Assembly (NCBI GenBank): GCA_020524245.1
Contig: JAIVLN010000004.1
Span: 62,001 to 126,000 of the forward strand
Direction of reading: 5' to 3'
DNA: 64,000 nt
Source: Rossellomorea aquimaris
Lineage (GTDB): Bacteria; Bacillota; Bacilli; Bacillales; Fictibacillaceae
A program made the translations under genes and the position numbers. Under the pieces are notes generated by a model. The model did not search any database, was not told where the DNA came from, and saw nothing but the letters and a program-made list of their open reading frames with translations. Shown piece after piece: positions 1 to 8,934 of this stretch. Position 1 is the stretch's first letter, and each line of letters opens with the position of its first letter.

Positions 1-17
1 ATGATTAGCGATCATGG

Positions 18-326
18 TTGAATATTTTGTCAGCTGACACATTCTTGGGAGTACCTTTCAACATCGCATCATATGCACTACTTACAATGATGATTGCGCA
101 AGTGTGCGATCTCGAACCAGGTGAATTCGTACATACCTTCGGAGATGCGCACATCTACTTGAACCATATTGAACAGGTGGAACTGCAGCTCACTCGAGAT
201 ACCCGTGAACTTCCAACCATGACCATCAATCCACAAGTGAAATCGATTTTTGATTTCAAATTTGACGATTTCACATTGGAAAACTATGATCCACATCCAC
301 ATATCAAAGGAGCCGTTTCTGTATGA
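18..326 (+). CDS. thyA: Thymidylate synthase, C-terminal part only
   Basis: From base 30 the frame reads the conserved C-terminal third of thymidylate synthase, which methylates dUMP to dTMP with methylene-tetrahydrofolate. Visible blocks are [18 protein letters not shown], the GDAHIYLNH dUMP-binding block and the [12 protein letters not shown] end. The family is about 264 residues; only about 98 are here. Upstream of SADTF the expected block (CMLYQR) is absent in all three frames, and this frame has a stop at 6-8, so homology ends abruptly and not merely at the window edge. The TTG at 18 is only the first possible start codon and is not believed to be a true start. The stop overlaps the dfrA ATG (ATGA), the usual thymidylate/folate gene pair. 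An intron, an insertion or a truncation could explain the edge. Confidence 0.85.
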   Translation: MNILSADTFLGVPFNIASYALLTMMIAQVCDLEPGEFVHTFGDAHIYLNHIEQVELQLTRDTRELPTMTINPQVKSIFDFKFDDFTLENYDPHPHIKGAVSV

Positions 327-805
327 TTTCATTACTTTTCGCAATGGGAAAGAACCACGTCATCGGTAAAAACAATGATTTGCCGTGGCGATTACCAGAG
401 GATCTGAAGTGGTTCAAACAGGTATCCACTGGACATACGGTCATCATGGGACGGAAAACCTTTGAATCAATCGGTAAACCCCTTCCAAATCGTAAAAATA
501 TCATTGTGACCAATGATAAAGAATACAAAGCAGAAGGATGCATCGTGACACATTCAATCGAAGAAGCGTTGCAACAAGATGGGGACGAAACGATTGTCAT
601 CGGTGGTGCGAAAATCTATGAGCAAGTACTCGATGATGCGGATCGCCTCTATATGACTTACATTGATGAAGAGTTTGAAGGGGACACTTTCTTCCCGGAG
701 TATGATGAATCTGAATGGGAACTGACCTCAAAAGAAAAAGGGATCAAAGACGAAAAAAATCCCTACGACTATTATTTCTGTGTTTACGACCGTAAGACAG
801 ACTGA
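323..805 (+). CDS. dfrA: Dihydrofolate reductase
   Basis: Regenerates tetrahydrofolate from the dihydrofolate made by thymidylate synthase, using NADPH, in the cytoplasm. At 160 residues it has the normal family length. It begins [15 protein letters not shown], followed by [16 protein letters not shown] with the active-site acidic residue in PEDL. The NADPH-binding block [15 protein letters not shown] follows, then the [10 protein letters not shown] segment. The ATG at 323 overlaps the thyA stop by four bases, so translation is probably coupled to thyA. A strong hairpin terminator follows. Confidence 0.97.
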   Translation: MISLLFAMGKNHVIGKNNDLPWRLPEDLKWFKQVSTGHTVIMGRKTFESIGKPLPNRKNIIVTNDKEYKAEGCIVTHSIEEALQQDGDETIVIGGAKIYEQVLDDADRLYMTYIDEEFEGDTFFPEYDESEWELTSKEKGIKDEKNPYDYYFCVYDRKTD

Positions 806-827
806 CATCATGAGAGCGACGTAGAAG

Positions 828-860
828 GTGTCTGACCGAAGTCAGGCACTCTTCTTTTTT
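828..860 (+). terminator. Rho-independent terminator after dfrA
   Basis: GTGTCTGAC, a CGAA loop and GTCAGGCAC form a nine-pair stem with one G-U pair, followed by a T-rich run. It ends the thyA-dfrA unit just before the next gene's ribosome binding site. Confidence 0.85.
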
Positions 861-876
861 ACAAAGGAGTGGAAGG

Positions 877-1848
877 ATGTACATAGAGGATTCCTTATAT
901 GGACGTTTTGAGCTGGAACCGGTTCTAGTAGATTTAATCGACTCAGATGCCGTTCAGCGCTTAAAAGGTGTCCATCAAAATGGAGCAAGCTATCTCGTCA
1001 ATCCGAAGTGGAAGAATACGAGATACGAACATTCAGTCGGAGTGATGTGTTTGATACGACTTCTGGGAGGTAGCCTAGAAGAGCAGATTGCAGGACTTCT
1101 TCATGACGTATCACACACCGCATTTTCCCATGTAGTAGATGATGCCTTGCAACAGGAAAATGAGGATTATCATGAACAGATCAAGGAACAGATGGTAATG
1201 GAATCAGATATACCATCCATTTTGGAAAAATACCAGGTAAACCTTGATGCCGTACTAGAAGAAGTGAATTGGAAGATCCTCGAACAGCCAGCACCACGCT
1301 TATGTGCGGATCGCATCGATTATACACTAAGGGATCTGTATGAATATGGCGAAATTACTAAGCAAGAAGTGGAGGAATTCCTCCAAAGCCTCACTCTTTT
1401 TATTGGTAGAATTCATGTTAAGAATGTAGGTGCAGCTGAGTGGTTTGTGGACCACTATTATCAAGAAGTACTGGACTTTTTTCTACACCCGCTCAACATT
1501 TATAGCAATCATATGATGTCCGAACTATTAAAAGCTTCACTAAAGAAGGCAATCATAACAAAAGAAGACTTTCTACTGACAGACGATGCATTGTTGAAGT
1601 TGATAGAAAACAGTAGAGATTCAGAGATCTTGTCATTACGAAACAAGTTATCAGATGCTGTTGAGGTCCATGTCAGCGAACAGGATTACAACATTAAAGT
1701 AAAGAAAAAGATGAGGTTGATCGATCCTGAAGTGATTGTAGGGAAGGAAAGCTTTCCTGTAAGCCAACTTTCTAACAAAGTGAAGGATATGAATGAAAAG
1801 GCAAAGCAACGATCTTTAAAAGGTGCAAAGGTCAAAATCTTAACTTAA
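877..1848 (+). CDS. HD-domain phosphohydrolase
   Basis: A 323-residue cytoplasmic protein of the HD superfamily, metal-dependent phosphohydrolases often acting on nucleotides. The metal-binding pattern is visible: a histidine in TRYEHSVGVM, the HD pair in LLHDVSHTAFSH, and the distal aspartate in LCADRIDYTLRDL. Length and layout fit the YdhJ/YwfO-like group of Bacillus. AAAGGAG lies seven bases before the ATG. It stands alone between the dfrA terminator and a spacer. The substrate cannot be told from sequence; dNTP-like nucleotides are a guess from the neighbouring thyA-dfrA. Confidence 0.85.
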   Translation: MYIEDSLYGRFELEPVLVDLIDSDAVQRLKGVHQNGASYLVNPKWKNTRYEHSVGVMCLIRLLGGSLEEQIAGLLHDVSHTAFSHVVDDALQQENEDYHEQIKEQMVMESDIPSILEKYQVNLDAVLEEVNWKILEQPAPRLCADRIDYTLRDLYEYGEITKQEVEEFLQSLTLFIGRIHVKNVGAAEWFVDHYYQEVLDFFLHPLNIYSNHMMSELLKASLKKAIITKEDFLLTDDALLKLIENSRDSEILSLRNKLSDAVEVHVSEQDYNIKVKKKMRLIDPEVIVGKESFPVSQLSNKVKDMNEKAKQRSLKGAKVKILT

Positions 1849-1994
1849 AAATTTCACGTACCGTACTAGTAATGAAAATTTTAAATCCAAATTAATATAG
1901 CATTCTAATGAAGTCACTCGTACACTTCAACACTTTTGCATAAGAATTTTTACATCATTTTTTAGGAATAGTCTGTATATAAGGGGGGATTGGG

Positions 1995-2789
1995 TTGGAG
2001 GTCGTTTATGAAAAAGGGTCTCGATATTTAAAAGACTTAACGGTATTCACTTATCATGAAGCCATGTCCTGTATCTTTCCTCTCGTCATCTTTTCGAGCT
2101 TGTTTTTGACGGACCAATTCCAGGCATACATAGCGATACCGAGATACGATCTAATGTTATTGATTTGTATTGCAACTCAAATCCTCATGGTGGTTGGTCG
2201 TTTTGAATCGATGGACGAATTGAAAGTCATTTGTGTGTTTCATATCATTGGACTTTTACTAGAGTTATTCAAAGTGAATATGGGATCATGGTCGTATCCA
2301 GAGGAGGCTTATACGAAATTCCTTGGTGTCCCGCTATATAGTGGATTCATGTATGCGAGTGTTGCCAGCTATTTATGTCAGGCTTGGAGAAGGCTTCATG
2401 TCGAAATCATTGCATGGCCAAATGTTTTATTGACGACACTTTTAGGGGCTGCGATTTACTTGAACTTTTTTACCCATCACTATATTTTTGATATTCGCTG
2501 GTGGCTGGTCGGAATTCTTTTTCTATTGTTCTTCCGAACTTATGTCATGTTCAAAGTAAGAGGGAACACTTATCAAATGCCGATTATCCTTGCGTACTTT
2601 TTAATCGGATTTTTCGTCTGGATTGCTGAGAACATTGCGACCTTTTTTAAAGCGTGGCACTACCCATATCAGAAAGAAGCATGGTCTCTCGTTGATTTAG
2701 GGAAACTGAGTTCATGGTTCTTGCTCGTTATCGTCAGTTTCTTGATTGTTGCTCACCTGAAAATGTTGAAGGGGAAGGAACAGGCATGA
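1995..2789 (+). CDS. DUF817 family integral membrane protein (YoaT-like)
   Basis: A 264-residue polytopic membrane protein with about eight hydrophobic segments and the DUF817 signature region MGSWSYPEEAYTKFLGVPLY. Length matches Bacillus subtilis YoaT. The function of the family is unknown. The TTG start at 1995 is chosen because AAGGGGGG lies seven bases upstream. Its stop overlaps the ATG of the next gene (ATGA), so the two are probably coupled. Confidence 0.8.
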   Translation: MEVVYEKGSRYLKDLTVFTYHEAMSCIFPLVIFSSLFLTDQFQAYIAIPRYDLMLLICIATQILMVVGRFESMDELKVICVFHIIGLLLELFKVNMGSWSYPEEAYTKFLGVPLYSGFMYASVASYLCQAWRRLHVEIIAWPNVLLTTLLGAAIYLNFFTHHYIFDIRWWLVGILFLLFFRTYVMFKVRGNTYQMPIILAYFLIGFFVWIAENIATFFKAWHYPYQKEAWSLVDLGKLSSWFLLVIVSFLIVAHLKMLKGKEQA

Positions 2790-3298
2790 AAAAGAAAAGG
2801 ACCATTTCCATTTTCATTAATCGTCATATATTTCCGATCGTAGAGCAAGTTCGGTTCAAACATGATCCTTTGTATGGAAAAATTCCACCTCACGTCACTT
2901 TGGTCTTTCCATTTACAAGCGAGATGACAATGGAACAGTGCCAACATCACATGTCACGCATCTTGAAAGACTTCAATCCGTTCCAGATCACTTTAGAAGG
3001 CACCAAAGTAGCTGAGGATGGATGTTTATTCTGGTTGGTGAAGGATGGAAAAGAGATCATCCGACAATTGAATTTGAAGTTATATTCTGGCCCGTTAAAA
3101 GAATACAGATCAACCGCTCACCATTACATACCGCACATCACCATCGGACGGTTTGAAGACCTGGAAAAAGCGAAAGCTGTGCAAAATGAATTTGCACAGC
3201 TGATTAAAGAACCTGTTACATTAACAGTTGACCGAATTACGTTGGAAACAGTCGGAGAAAATGAAGCATCCATTGTAGAATATGTTCATGTAATGTGA
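2786..3298 (+). CDS. 2'-5' RNA ligase / 2H phosphoesterase family protein
   Basis: A 170-residue protein with the two HxT/S motifs that define 2H phosphoesterases: HVTL at residue 36 and HITI at residue 117. Such enzymes act on cyclic phosphodiesters or 2'-5' RNA bonds; the substrate here is unknown. The ATG at 2786 is preferred over an upstream in-frame start because it overlaps the preceding stop and follows AAGGGGAAGG. The preceding membrane protein gene is probably co-transcribed. Confidence 0.88.
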   Translation: MKKKRTISIFINRHIFPIVEQVRFKHDPLYGKIPPHVTLVFPFTSEMTMEQCQHHMSRILKDFNPFQITLEGTKVAEDGCLFWLVKDGKEIIRQLNLKLYSGPLKEYRSTAHHYIPHITIGRFEDLEKAKAVQNEFAQLIKEPVTLTVDRITLETVGENEASIVEYVHVM

Positions 3299-3323
3299 AT
3301 CTTTTTACAACTTTATTCGTACG

Positions 3324-3785
3324 TTACATTGTAGATGGCTTGATGTACATGACATAAGCGCGGCGATCCTCATCGATCTCTGAAGCGACCGTTTCAAATT
3401 CGGTGTTTTTCAATTGGATGTAATCAGAACCGATATAACCGACTACTTCTTCATGGTTCTGACATTCAATCGTATGCAGGATATGGGAATCAACATGTTC
3501 TTTCCATTCTCTCAGCTCAATTGTGACATATTCATAGATCGGAGCATCGTCAAAAACTTCTTCTTTCGCATCTACGGATAAGTAGATCACGAACAAGTCG
3601 GTTTCATAAGCGGTTGACGTCTTCGTGTATATTTGGTTGTTTTTTATGTAAAAATCACACATACGGCGAGCAAAAAGTTCACCAGAGGTTAAGCCTTCAT
3701 AATGATAGAGAGCAGGAAAGCCGTTCTTTTCATCGAAAAGTCGATATTCCAAGCGATCTGTGAGGGTATTCAATCTATTCACCAC
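3324..3785 (-). CDS. Conserved hypothetical protein, 153 aa
   Basis: I do not recognise the family. The protein is soluble and acidic, with no signal peptide or membrane segment. The C-terminal half alternates short hydrophobic strands and charged turns, suggesting an alpha/beta fold. The GTG start at 3785 follows AGGTG closely on the minus strand. It is convergent with the 2H phosphoesterase gene and divergent from the lipoprotein gene at 3828. Confidence 0.65.
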   Translation of the reverse strand: MVNRLNTLTDRLEYRLFDEKNGFPALYHYEGLTSGELFARRMCDFYIKNNQIYTKTSTAYETDLFVIYLSVDAKEEVFDDAPIYEYVTIELREWKEHVDSHILHTIECQNHEEVVGYIGSDYIQLKNTEFETVASEIDEDRRAYVMYIKPSTM

Positions 3786-3827
3786 CTAATTATCGGATAG
3801 TTTGATTATATAAAAGGAGGGATACGG

Positions 3828-4148
3828 ATGAAAGGATCAAAAACAAAAAAATTGATGACAGGAGTCTTGTCTACAGTCGTGGCTACCTCTATGACAGGCT
3901 GTGGTCAACAAAGCTTACCACCAGAACCAGATGACGAGAACTGTGATGAGTGGGAGTGGGAAGCTGAAGAAGGCGTCTATGAATGTGAGGATTATGACTC
4001 AGACTTCTATGGCCATTATTTTTATGCCGGAAAGTATTATAAAACAAAGAGCAAATTACTCGGCAGTTCTGCCTACAAAAAATATCGCTCCAGTAAAGGG
4101 TTCAAGGGCGGATTTGGATCCGGCTCTAAAGGAGGTTTCGGAGGCTGA
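3828..4148 (+). CDS. Small Gly-rich lipoprotein, DUF1190/YgiB-like by context
   Basis: A 106-residue exported lipoprotein: positively charged start (MKGSKTKKL), a hydrophobic stretch and the lipobox-like MTGC near residue 25. The middle is acidic with WEWEAEEG and several Tyr; the tail is rich in Gly and Ser (GGFGSGSKGGFGG). In Escherichia coli the yjfL-yjfM-yjfC genes encode a DUF350 protein, a DUF1190 lipoprotein and a glutathionylspermidine-synthase-like enzyme. The same three kinds of gene are adjacent here. AAAGGAGG precedes the ATG. The ribosome binding site of the next gene is written inside this gene's Gly-rich 3' end, which implies coupling. Confidence 0.75.
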   Translation: MKGSKTKKLMTGVLSTVVATSMTGCGQQSLPPEPDDENCDEWEWEAEEGVYECEDYDSDFYGHYFYAGKYYKTKSKLLGSSAYKKYRSSKGFKGGFGSGSKGGFGG

Positions 4149-4150
4149 TT

Positions 4151-5404
4151 GTGTTTGCACTCGATCAACATATCAATGACCGAAGAACATTCTATGAGAC
4201 ATTCAAAGATTTCTGGCATGATTTAGACGGAGAGGAATACGCGCTGTATGATTGCTATTCAATGTCCCGAAGTGAAGTCGACGAAATTCGAAATGCGACC
4301 GAAAAAGTAGGGCAGATCTATAGGAAGACGGCAGGATTGTTACGTAATCTAGATGACGAAACGTTGTTACAACTGGATATACCTGAGGAAGTCATTCCAT
4401 TCATACGAACGAAGAGTATATCTGCTGAAATGTTGATATCCCGTGTTGATTTTGTGAAAACTTCTGATGGATTGAAAGTACTCGAAGTGAACGCAGATAC
4501 ACCTACTTTTGAGAAAGAAGTTTTCCATATTAACGCTGTAGCAGCAAATCATTTCGGATTCGAAGATCCCAATGAAGGCTATGAGAGGGACCTGGCAAAA
4601 ACCATACATACGACGGTGACGAAAAGTATCCATTCTCTTCATAAGACCGAAGATGCCAACATCGTGTTCACTTCACATGGAGACCATGAAGAAGACCGTC
4701 TGACGACACAATACTTGATGGAAATCAGTGAACTGGACGCACGTTATGTCCCTCTACACAAATTGCAATTGTGGAAGGAAAGCGACACCCGTTTGTTGTT
4801 GGACGATCAAGAGGAGCCGATTGATGTACTCTATCGTCAGACTTATCCTTTGGAGCATCTCATCAATGACAAGGATCCAAATACCGGAGCAAAAGTTGGA
4901 GTAGATCTTCTACAAATGATTCATGACAAAAGCGTCATCTGTTTCAATCCCTTATCCGCCTTTCTCCTGCAGTCAAAAGCGGTTCAAGCTGTCATTTGGG
5001 GATTGTATGAGGAACAGAATCCCTACTACACTGCAGAAGAACGACAGTGGATCCGTACGTATTTCCTACCGACTTATTTGGATGACACACCATTTAAAGA
5101 ACGCGGAGTTCCTTATGTGAAAAAACCAAGTTTCGGACGGGAAGGGGATACCGTTGAAGTATTCGATGGCACTGGCAAGTTAGTCAATGCGGATGAAAAC
5201 CGAACCTATCAGAGTTCCATCCCTGTCTTTCAACAATTTGTCACGTTACCATCGACGACAATCAGGACAACCAAAGGCTTACAGAAAGGGCATCTCTTGA
5301 TTGGCAGTTTTCTGATTAAAGGGAAATCCAGCGCTATCGGTCTTCGTGCAGGTAACGAAATTACGGATAATAAAGCGTACTTTTTGCCACTAGGAATGAA
5401 ATAA
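4151..5404 (+). CDS. Glutathionylspermidine synthase-like ATP-grasp protein
   Basis: A 417-residue protein matching the synthase half of glutathionylspermidine synthase (YgiC/YjfC type), an ATP-grasp amide-forming fold. Recognisable parts are the N-terminal block ISRVDFVKTSDGLKVLEVNA, the central INDKDPNTGAK region, and the C-terminal VKKPSFGREGD loop followed by QQFVTLP. No amidase domain is fused, as in YgiC. The true substrate is unknown; ligation of an amine or peptide is inferred from the fold. The GTG start at 4151 lies two bases after the lipoprotein stop, with AAAGGAGG in that gene's end. A DUF350 gene follows. Confidence 0.88.
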   Translation: MFALDQHINDRRTFYETFKDFWHDLDGEEYALYDCYSMSRSEVDEIRNATEKVGQIYRKTAGLLRNLDDETLLQLDIPEEVIPFIRTKSISAEMLISRVDFVKTSDGLKVLEVNADTPTFEKEVFHINAVAANHFGFEDPNEGYERDLAKTIHTTVTKSIHSLHKTEDANIVFTSHGDHEEDRLTTQYLMEISELDARYVPLHKLQLWKESDTRLLLDDQEEPIDVLYRQTYPLEHLINDKDPNTGAKVGVDLLQMIHDKSVICFNPLSAFLLQSKAVQAVIWGLYEEQNPYYTAEERQWIRTYFLPTYLDDTPFKERGVPYVKKPSFGREGDTVEVFDGTGKLVNADENRTYQSSIPVFQQFVTLPSTTIRTTKGLQKGHLLIGSFLIKGKSSAIGLRAGNEITDNKAYFLPLGMK

Positions 5405-5431
5405 ATAAACAGTTTAGAAAGGAAGAGGCAA

Positions 5432-5827
5432 ATGGAACTATTATTGAACTTTTTATCATATTTTGCTGTTGGGCTAGGCTTATTGATCGTGGGGATCTTC
5501 TTATTTGAAATGACGACGAAAAATAAGGAGTTCCAGTTGATTTCACAAGGAAACAAGGCTGCAGCGTACGCACTTGGCGGTAAGATCATCGGTTTATCGA
5601 TTGTGCTATATGCTTCCATAGCGAACTCGATCAGCTTGTACGATATGGTCGTGTGGGGTGCGGTGGCGATTATCGTCCAAATCTTAGCCTTCTATATTGT
5701 GGAGTGGATGACACCTAGATTTCACATTACGAAAGCGATTGATGATGATAATCAAGCAGTAGGATTGTTCTTATTGTTCGTATCCATTGCTCTTGGACTA
5801 ACAATTGCTGGCTCACTTACGTACTGA
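5432..5827 (+). CDS. DUF350 family membrane protein
   Basis: A 131-residue membrane protein with four hydrophobic helices in the DUF350 (YjfL) arrangement; the motif GGKIIGLSIVLYASIANS spans the second helix. It closes the three-gene lipoprotein, ligase-like and DUF350 cluster, with AGAAAGGAAGAGG before the ATG. Function is unknown; conserved linkage suggests that the ligase-like enzyme and lipoprotein act at this membrane protein. Confidence 0.82.
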   Translation: MELLLNFLSYFAVGLGLLIVGIFLFEMTTKNKEFQLISQGNKAAAYALGGKIIGLSIVLYASIANSISLYDMVVWGAVAIIVQILAFYIVEWMTPRFHITKAIDDDNQAVGLFLLFVSIALGLTIAGSLTY

Positions 5828-5921
5828 TTCACTTATCTCAATTACTTGCTTCCGTACCGTGTATGATATATCATAACCGCGTAAAAGCTATTAATAAACT
5901 GAAACTAAGGGGTAAGTGATT

Positions 5922-6446
5922 ATGACTGTAAAAGCAAAAAGTGTCAGTGAATCCAGGACAGTAAAGAGTAGTCATGTACTACCTCCTGATACAAATACAC
6001 ACGGAACTTTATTTGGTGGAAAATTGATGGCGTATATTGACGATGTTGCAGCCATAGCAGCGACGCGTCACGCCCGTCAGCATGTCGTAACAGCTTCAAG
6101 TGATTCGGTCGACTTCCTTCACCCGATTAAGGAAGGGTACTCGGTATGCCTTGAAGCGTTTGTATCCTGGACTCACCGTACTTCTATGGAAGTGTTCGTA
6201 AAAGTTATTTCAGAAAATCTCCTAACTGGAGAACGGAAATTATGTGCCTTATCTTTCTTGACTTTTGTAGCTGTTGATGAAAACGGAAATCCAGCGCCTG
6301 TTCCGAATGTCATCGCTGAAACGGAAGAAGAGAAGTGGTTATTTGAAGGGGCGCCAAAGCGAGCAGAGAGAAGACGGAAACGACGGGATGAAAGCAAGCA
6401 GCTCGCAAAGAATTTCGGAACACAAAAACCGTGGGAACGCTTGTAA
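5922..6446 (+). CDS. Acyl-CoA thioesterase, hot-dog fold (YkhA-like)
   Basis: Hydrolyses acyl-CoA to free acid and CoA. The 174-residue protein has a single hot-dog domain with the typical NTHGTLFGGKLMAYIDDVAA block, where the acidic catalytic residue lies, and the later ASSDSVDFLHPIKEG strand. The C-terminal tail is basic (KRAERRRKRRDESK). The ATG at 5922 is preferred to the GTG at 5916 because AAGGGG lies about nine bases before it. It is a single gene ended by a bidirectional terminator. Confidence 0.9.
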   Translation: MTVKAKSVSESRTVKSSHVLPPDTNTHGTLFGGKLMAYIDDVAAIAATRHARQHVVTASSDSVDFLHPIKEGYSVCLEAFVSWTHRTSMEVFVKVISENLLTGERKLCALSFLTFVAVDENGNPAPVPNVIAETEEEKWLFEGAPKRAERRRKRRDESKQLAKNFGTQKPWERL

Positions 6447-6474
6447 CTATGGAAAATGTTGAATAAAGACAAAA

Positions 6475-6506
6475 AAACAGGTTGGACTCACCAACCTGTT
6501 TTTTTA
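6475..6506. terminator. Bidirectional terminator
   Basis: ACAGGTTGG, loop ACTCA and CCAACCTGT form a perfect nine-pair stem, with A-run before and T-run after. It serves the thioesterase gene and the convergent gene starting at 6848. Confidence 0.9.
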
Positions 6507-6848
6507 TCTGAACTGTGGTCGTTCACTTAATCTTGGCAATATATTCATGCTCTCGATGTTCTTTTTGGTCTCTGAAGTTCCAAGTGTGTAAATCCATTTA
6601 TAAATTTCCACAAGCTTCTTATAGGTTACTTCACGATCTTTGTCAACTTCGCTCTCCTTGAAGTGATTCAAAGACCAGAAATCCTCTTTTTCCACATCTT
6701 CAGAAGAGTTGAATTCCTCAACCGCTACTTTAAATTCATTCAATTCATAATCTGTTGCCCTAATCTCAAATAATTGATATTGAGATTCAACAGGTGTGGG
6801 ATAAATATCCCCTTTCGGTGACACAAAAAACGTATTACGTTCGGTCAT
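6504..6848 (-). CDS. Hypothetical protein, 114 aa
   Basis: Not recognised. A short, soluble, highly acidic protein beginning MTERNTFFVSPKGDIYPTP, with a central charged region and a C-terminal YKKLVEIYKWIYTLG segment likely to be helical. The ATG at 6848 is chosen because AAAGAGGTG lies six bases upstream on the minus strand; earlier in-frame starts are too close to it or have no ribosome site. Confidence 0.6.
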   Translation of the reverse strand: MTERNTFFVSPKGDIYPTPVESQYQLFEIRATDYELNEFKVAVEEFNSSEDVEKEDFWSLNHFKESEVDKDREVTYKKLVEIYKWIYTLGTSETKKNIESMNILPRLSERPQFR

Positions 6849-6952
6849 ACTCATCACCTCTTTAAAGTTTCGTATTATAAGTACACATTCCACAACCAGG
6901 TAGGTATTAAACGTGCAGACTACAACTGAGGTCTCGACAATGTGACGTCTTA

Positions 6953-6961
6953 TTCGACAAA
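6953..6961 (-). promoter_or_regulatory. Possible Spo0A box upstream of the sensor kinase
   Basis: The minus strand reads TGTCGAA preceded by TT, the consensus Spo0A box, about 95 bases before the kinase start. A seven-base match occurs by chance several times in a window this size, so it is only suggestive. Control of a sporulation kinase by Spo0A would be biologically reasonable. Confidence 0.25.
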
Positions 6962-7053
6962 AACCTCAAAATTTTTTGAAAAAAACGGAAGGTAATGAAG
7001 AGGTTTTGTCAAACTATGTAAGTAGAAAATAAACCAATCAGTGAGGTACCAGA

Positions 7054-8895
7054 ATGTATTCGAATAAACGTTTGAAATCTTTGGAATGCAGCTCTGACTT
7101 ACATCAATTATTAAACTCAGACATGTACCAATCACTGTTCGAGCATAACAGTGATGCAATCTGGGCAATCGATTTAAACGGGATGGTTCTGCAAGTTAAC
7201 AAGTCCGGAAGAGCTTTATTACCTGCCAACTCCAAAGAATATTTTTATACACCAATAAATGAGTGGATTACGTTTGATGATGAAAACGAATTATATGAAA
7301 CGTTATACTCTGAAGAGACCCATCACTTTAAAGGTAAAATGAAAATGCGTCATTTAGAGAAATCCATTGTATTTGAGATGACAAGTATACCGATCATTAT
7401 CCGTGATGAAATCATCGGTCGTTACATCCAAACAAAGGATCGAACAGAGGAACTTAGAGAAACGAATGATTTGAAATCCGAAAATGCATACTGGGAATCT
7501 TTCATCAATCATTCGGCCGATGCAATCGGTCTATTTGATATGGAAGGAAACATCCTTAAATTAAACCGTGCAACGGAAGATATTTTCTTGTATTCAAGAG
7601 AAGAATTACTTGGCGGTAAGGTTGTGACGATACCAGATGAATCGTATCGAGAAGAGGTTGAGTTTCTGCAGCGGAAAGTAAAATCTGGTAAATCAGTTGT
7701 CGAATATGAGACCGTGCGTAAACGGAAAGATGGTCAACTGATCGATGTCGCAATCACGTATTCTCCTATTTATGATGAAAATGGTGAAATGACTGCAATG
7801 GCAAACATTCTTCGTGACATTACTGAACGGAAGAGAAATGTAGAAGTATTACGTGAAAGTGAAGCGAAATATAGGTTGATTGCAGAAAACACGGCTGATA
7901 TGATTCGCGTACTGGATTTGGACCATTCAATTCTTTATGTTTCACCATCCCATAAAATGATTTTAGGGAGAAGAGAGTCCGATTACCAGTTCAGGAACGG
8001 GTTTCAATATGTACATCCAGTTGACTTGTCCACTGCCAAAGAGCTTTATCAACAGATGTTCAAGATGAAACAACCGGTCAATATCGAATACCGTGAGCAA
8101 AATGTGCAAGGCGAATGGATCCCATTAGAAGCGAGATGTATGCCGGTTTTGGATGAGAGCGAAACAATTACGTCTATTGTCATGGTCATCCGTGATCTGA
8201 CGGAACGGAAAAATACAGAGGAATTATTGAGGAACTCTGATAAACTTGCGGTCATTGGACAATTGGCAGCAAGCATCGCCCATGAAATACGGAATCCACT
8301 TACATCATTGAAAGGGTTTCTCCAATATTTTCACTCCAATGGCGACGATATGTCGAAAACTTACTATGAGCTGATGTTATCAGAAGTCGAGCGAATCAAT
8401 TTGATAGTCAGTGAATTCTTATTATTAGCAAAACCTCAGACTTCAAAGTTCTCAGAAACTCACATACATCATTTGTTAAGTCATCTATTAGCATTGGTGG
8501 ACAGTCAGGCGATTATGGAAAATGTAGAAATAACATTCAAAATCGAAGAAGAGATTCCATCGATCTATTGTGATGGTAACCAACTGAAACAAGTTTTCCT
8601 TAACTATATTAAAAATGGAATAGAAGCTTGTTCTTATGGAGGTAAAATAGAAGTTTCTGTTAAGCGTGAAGATGATGGAATCGTTGTACTGATCAAAGAT
8701 AACGGTAAAGGGATATCACATGAAGAATTAGAGAAGATCGGGACTCCGTTTTTTACCACTAAAGAGAACGGTACCGGTTTAGGACTTATGATCAGTCAAA
8801 AGATTATTTCCAATCATAAAGGAAATGTTCATTATGAAAGCAAGGTGGGGGAAGGAACAACCGTAAAGATTCATCTACCCCTTTATCACAAGTAA
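7054..8895 (+). CDS. PAS-domain sensor histidine kinase, sporulation kinase-like
   Basis: A 613-residue soluble histidine kinase with three PAS sensor domains (about 20-130, 145-265 and 270-390). The HisKA domain follows with the phospho-acceptor His410 in ASIAHEIRNPLTSLKGFLQY. The HATPase domain has the N box NYIKNGIEAC, G1 DNGKGI, F box TPFFTTKENG and G2 GTGLGL. The AHEIRNPLTSLKGF block is typical of KinA-KinE, which start the Spo0F-Spo0B-Spo0A phosphorelay; that role is inferred. No response regulator is adjacent, as is usual for orphan sporulation kinases. No membrane helix is present, so it is cytoplasmic. GAGGT precedes the ATG. Confidence 0.92.
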   Translation: MYSNKRLKSLECSSDLHQLLNSDMYQSLFEHNSDAIWAIDLNGMVLQVNKSGRALLPANSKEYFYTPINEWITFDDENELYETLYSEETHHFKGKMKMRHLEKSIVFEMTSIPIIIRDEIIGRYIQTKDRTEELRETNDLKSENAYWESFINHSADAIGLFDMEGNILKLNRATEDIFLYSREELLGGKVVTIPDESYREEVEFLQRKVKSGKSVVEYETVRKRKDGQLIDVAITYSPIYDENGEMTAMANILRDITERKRNVEVLRESEAKYRLIAENTADMIRVLDLDHSILYVSPSHKMILGRRESDYQFRNGFQYVHPVDLSTAKELYQQMFKMKQPVNIEYREQNVQGEWIPLEARCMPVLDESETITSIVMVIRDLTERKNTEELLRNSDKLAVIGQLAASIAHEIRNPLTSLKGFLQYFHSNGDDMSKTYYELMLSEVERINLIVSEFLLLAKPQTSKFSETHIHHLLSHLLALVDSQAIMENVEITFKIEEEIPSIYCDGNQLKQVFLNYIKNGIEACSYGGKIEVSVKREDDGIVVLIKDNGKGISHEELEKIGTPFFTTKENGTGLGLMISQKIISNHKGNVHYESKVGEGTTVKIHLPLYHK

Positions 8896-8934
8896 AAAAT
8901 CTTGAAACTGCACCTAGACACGAAGGAGTATAAG

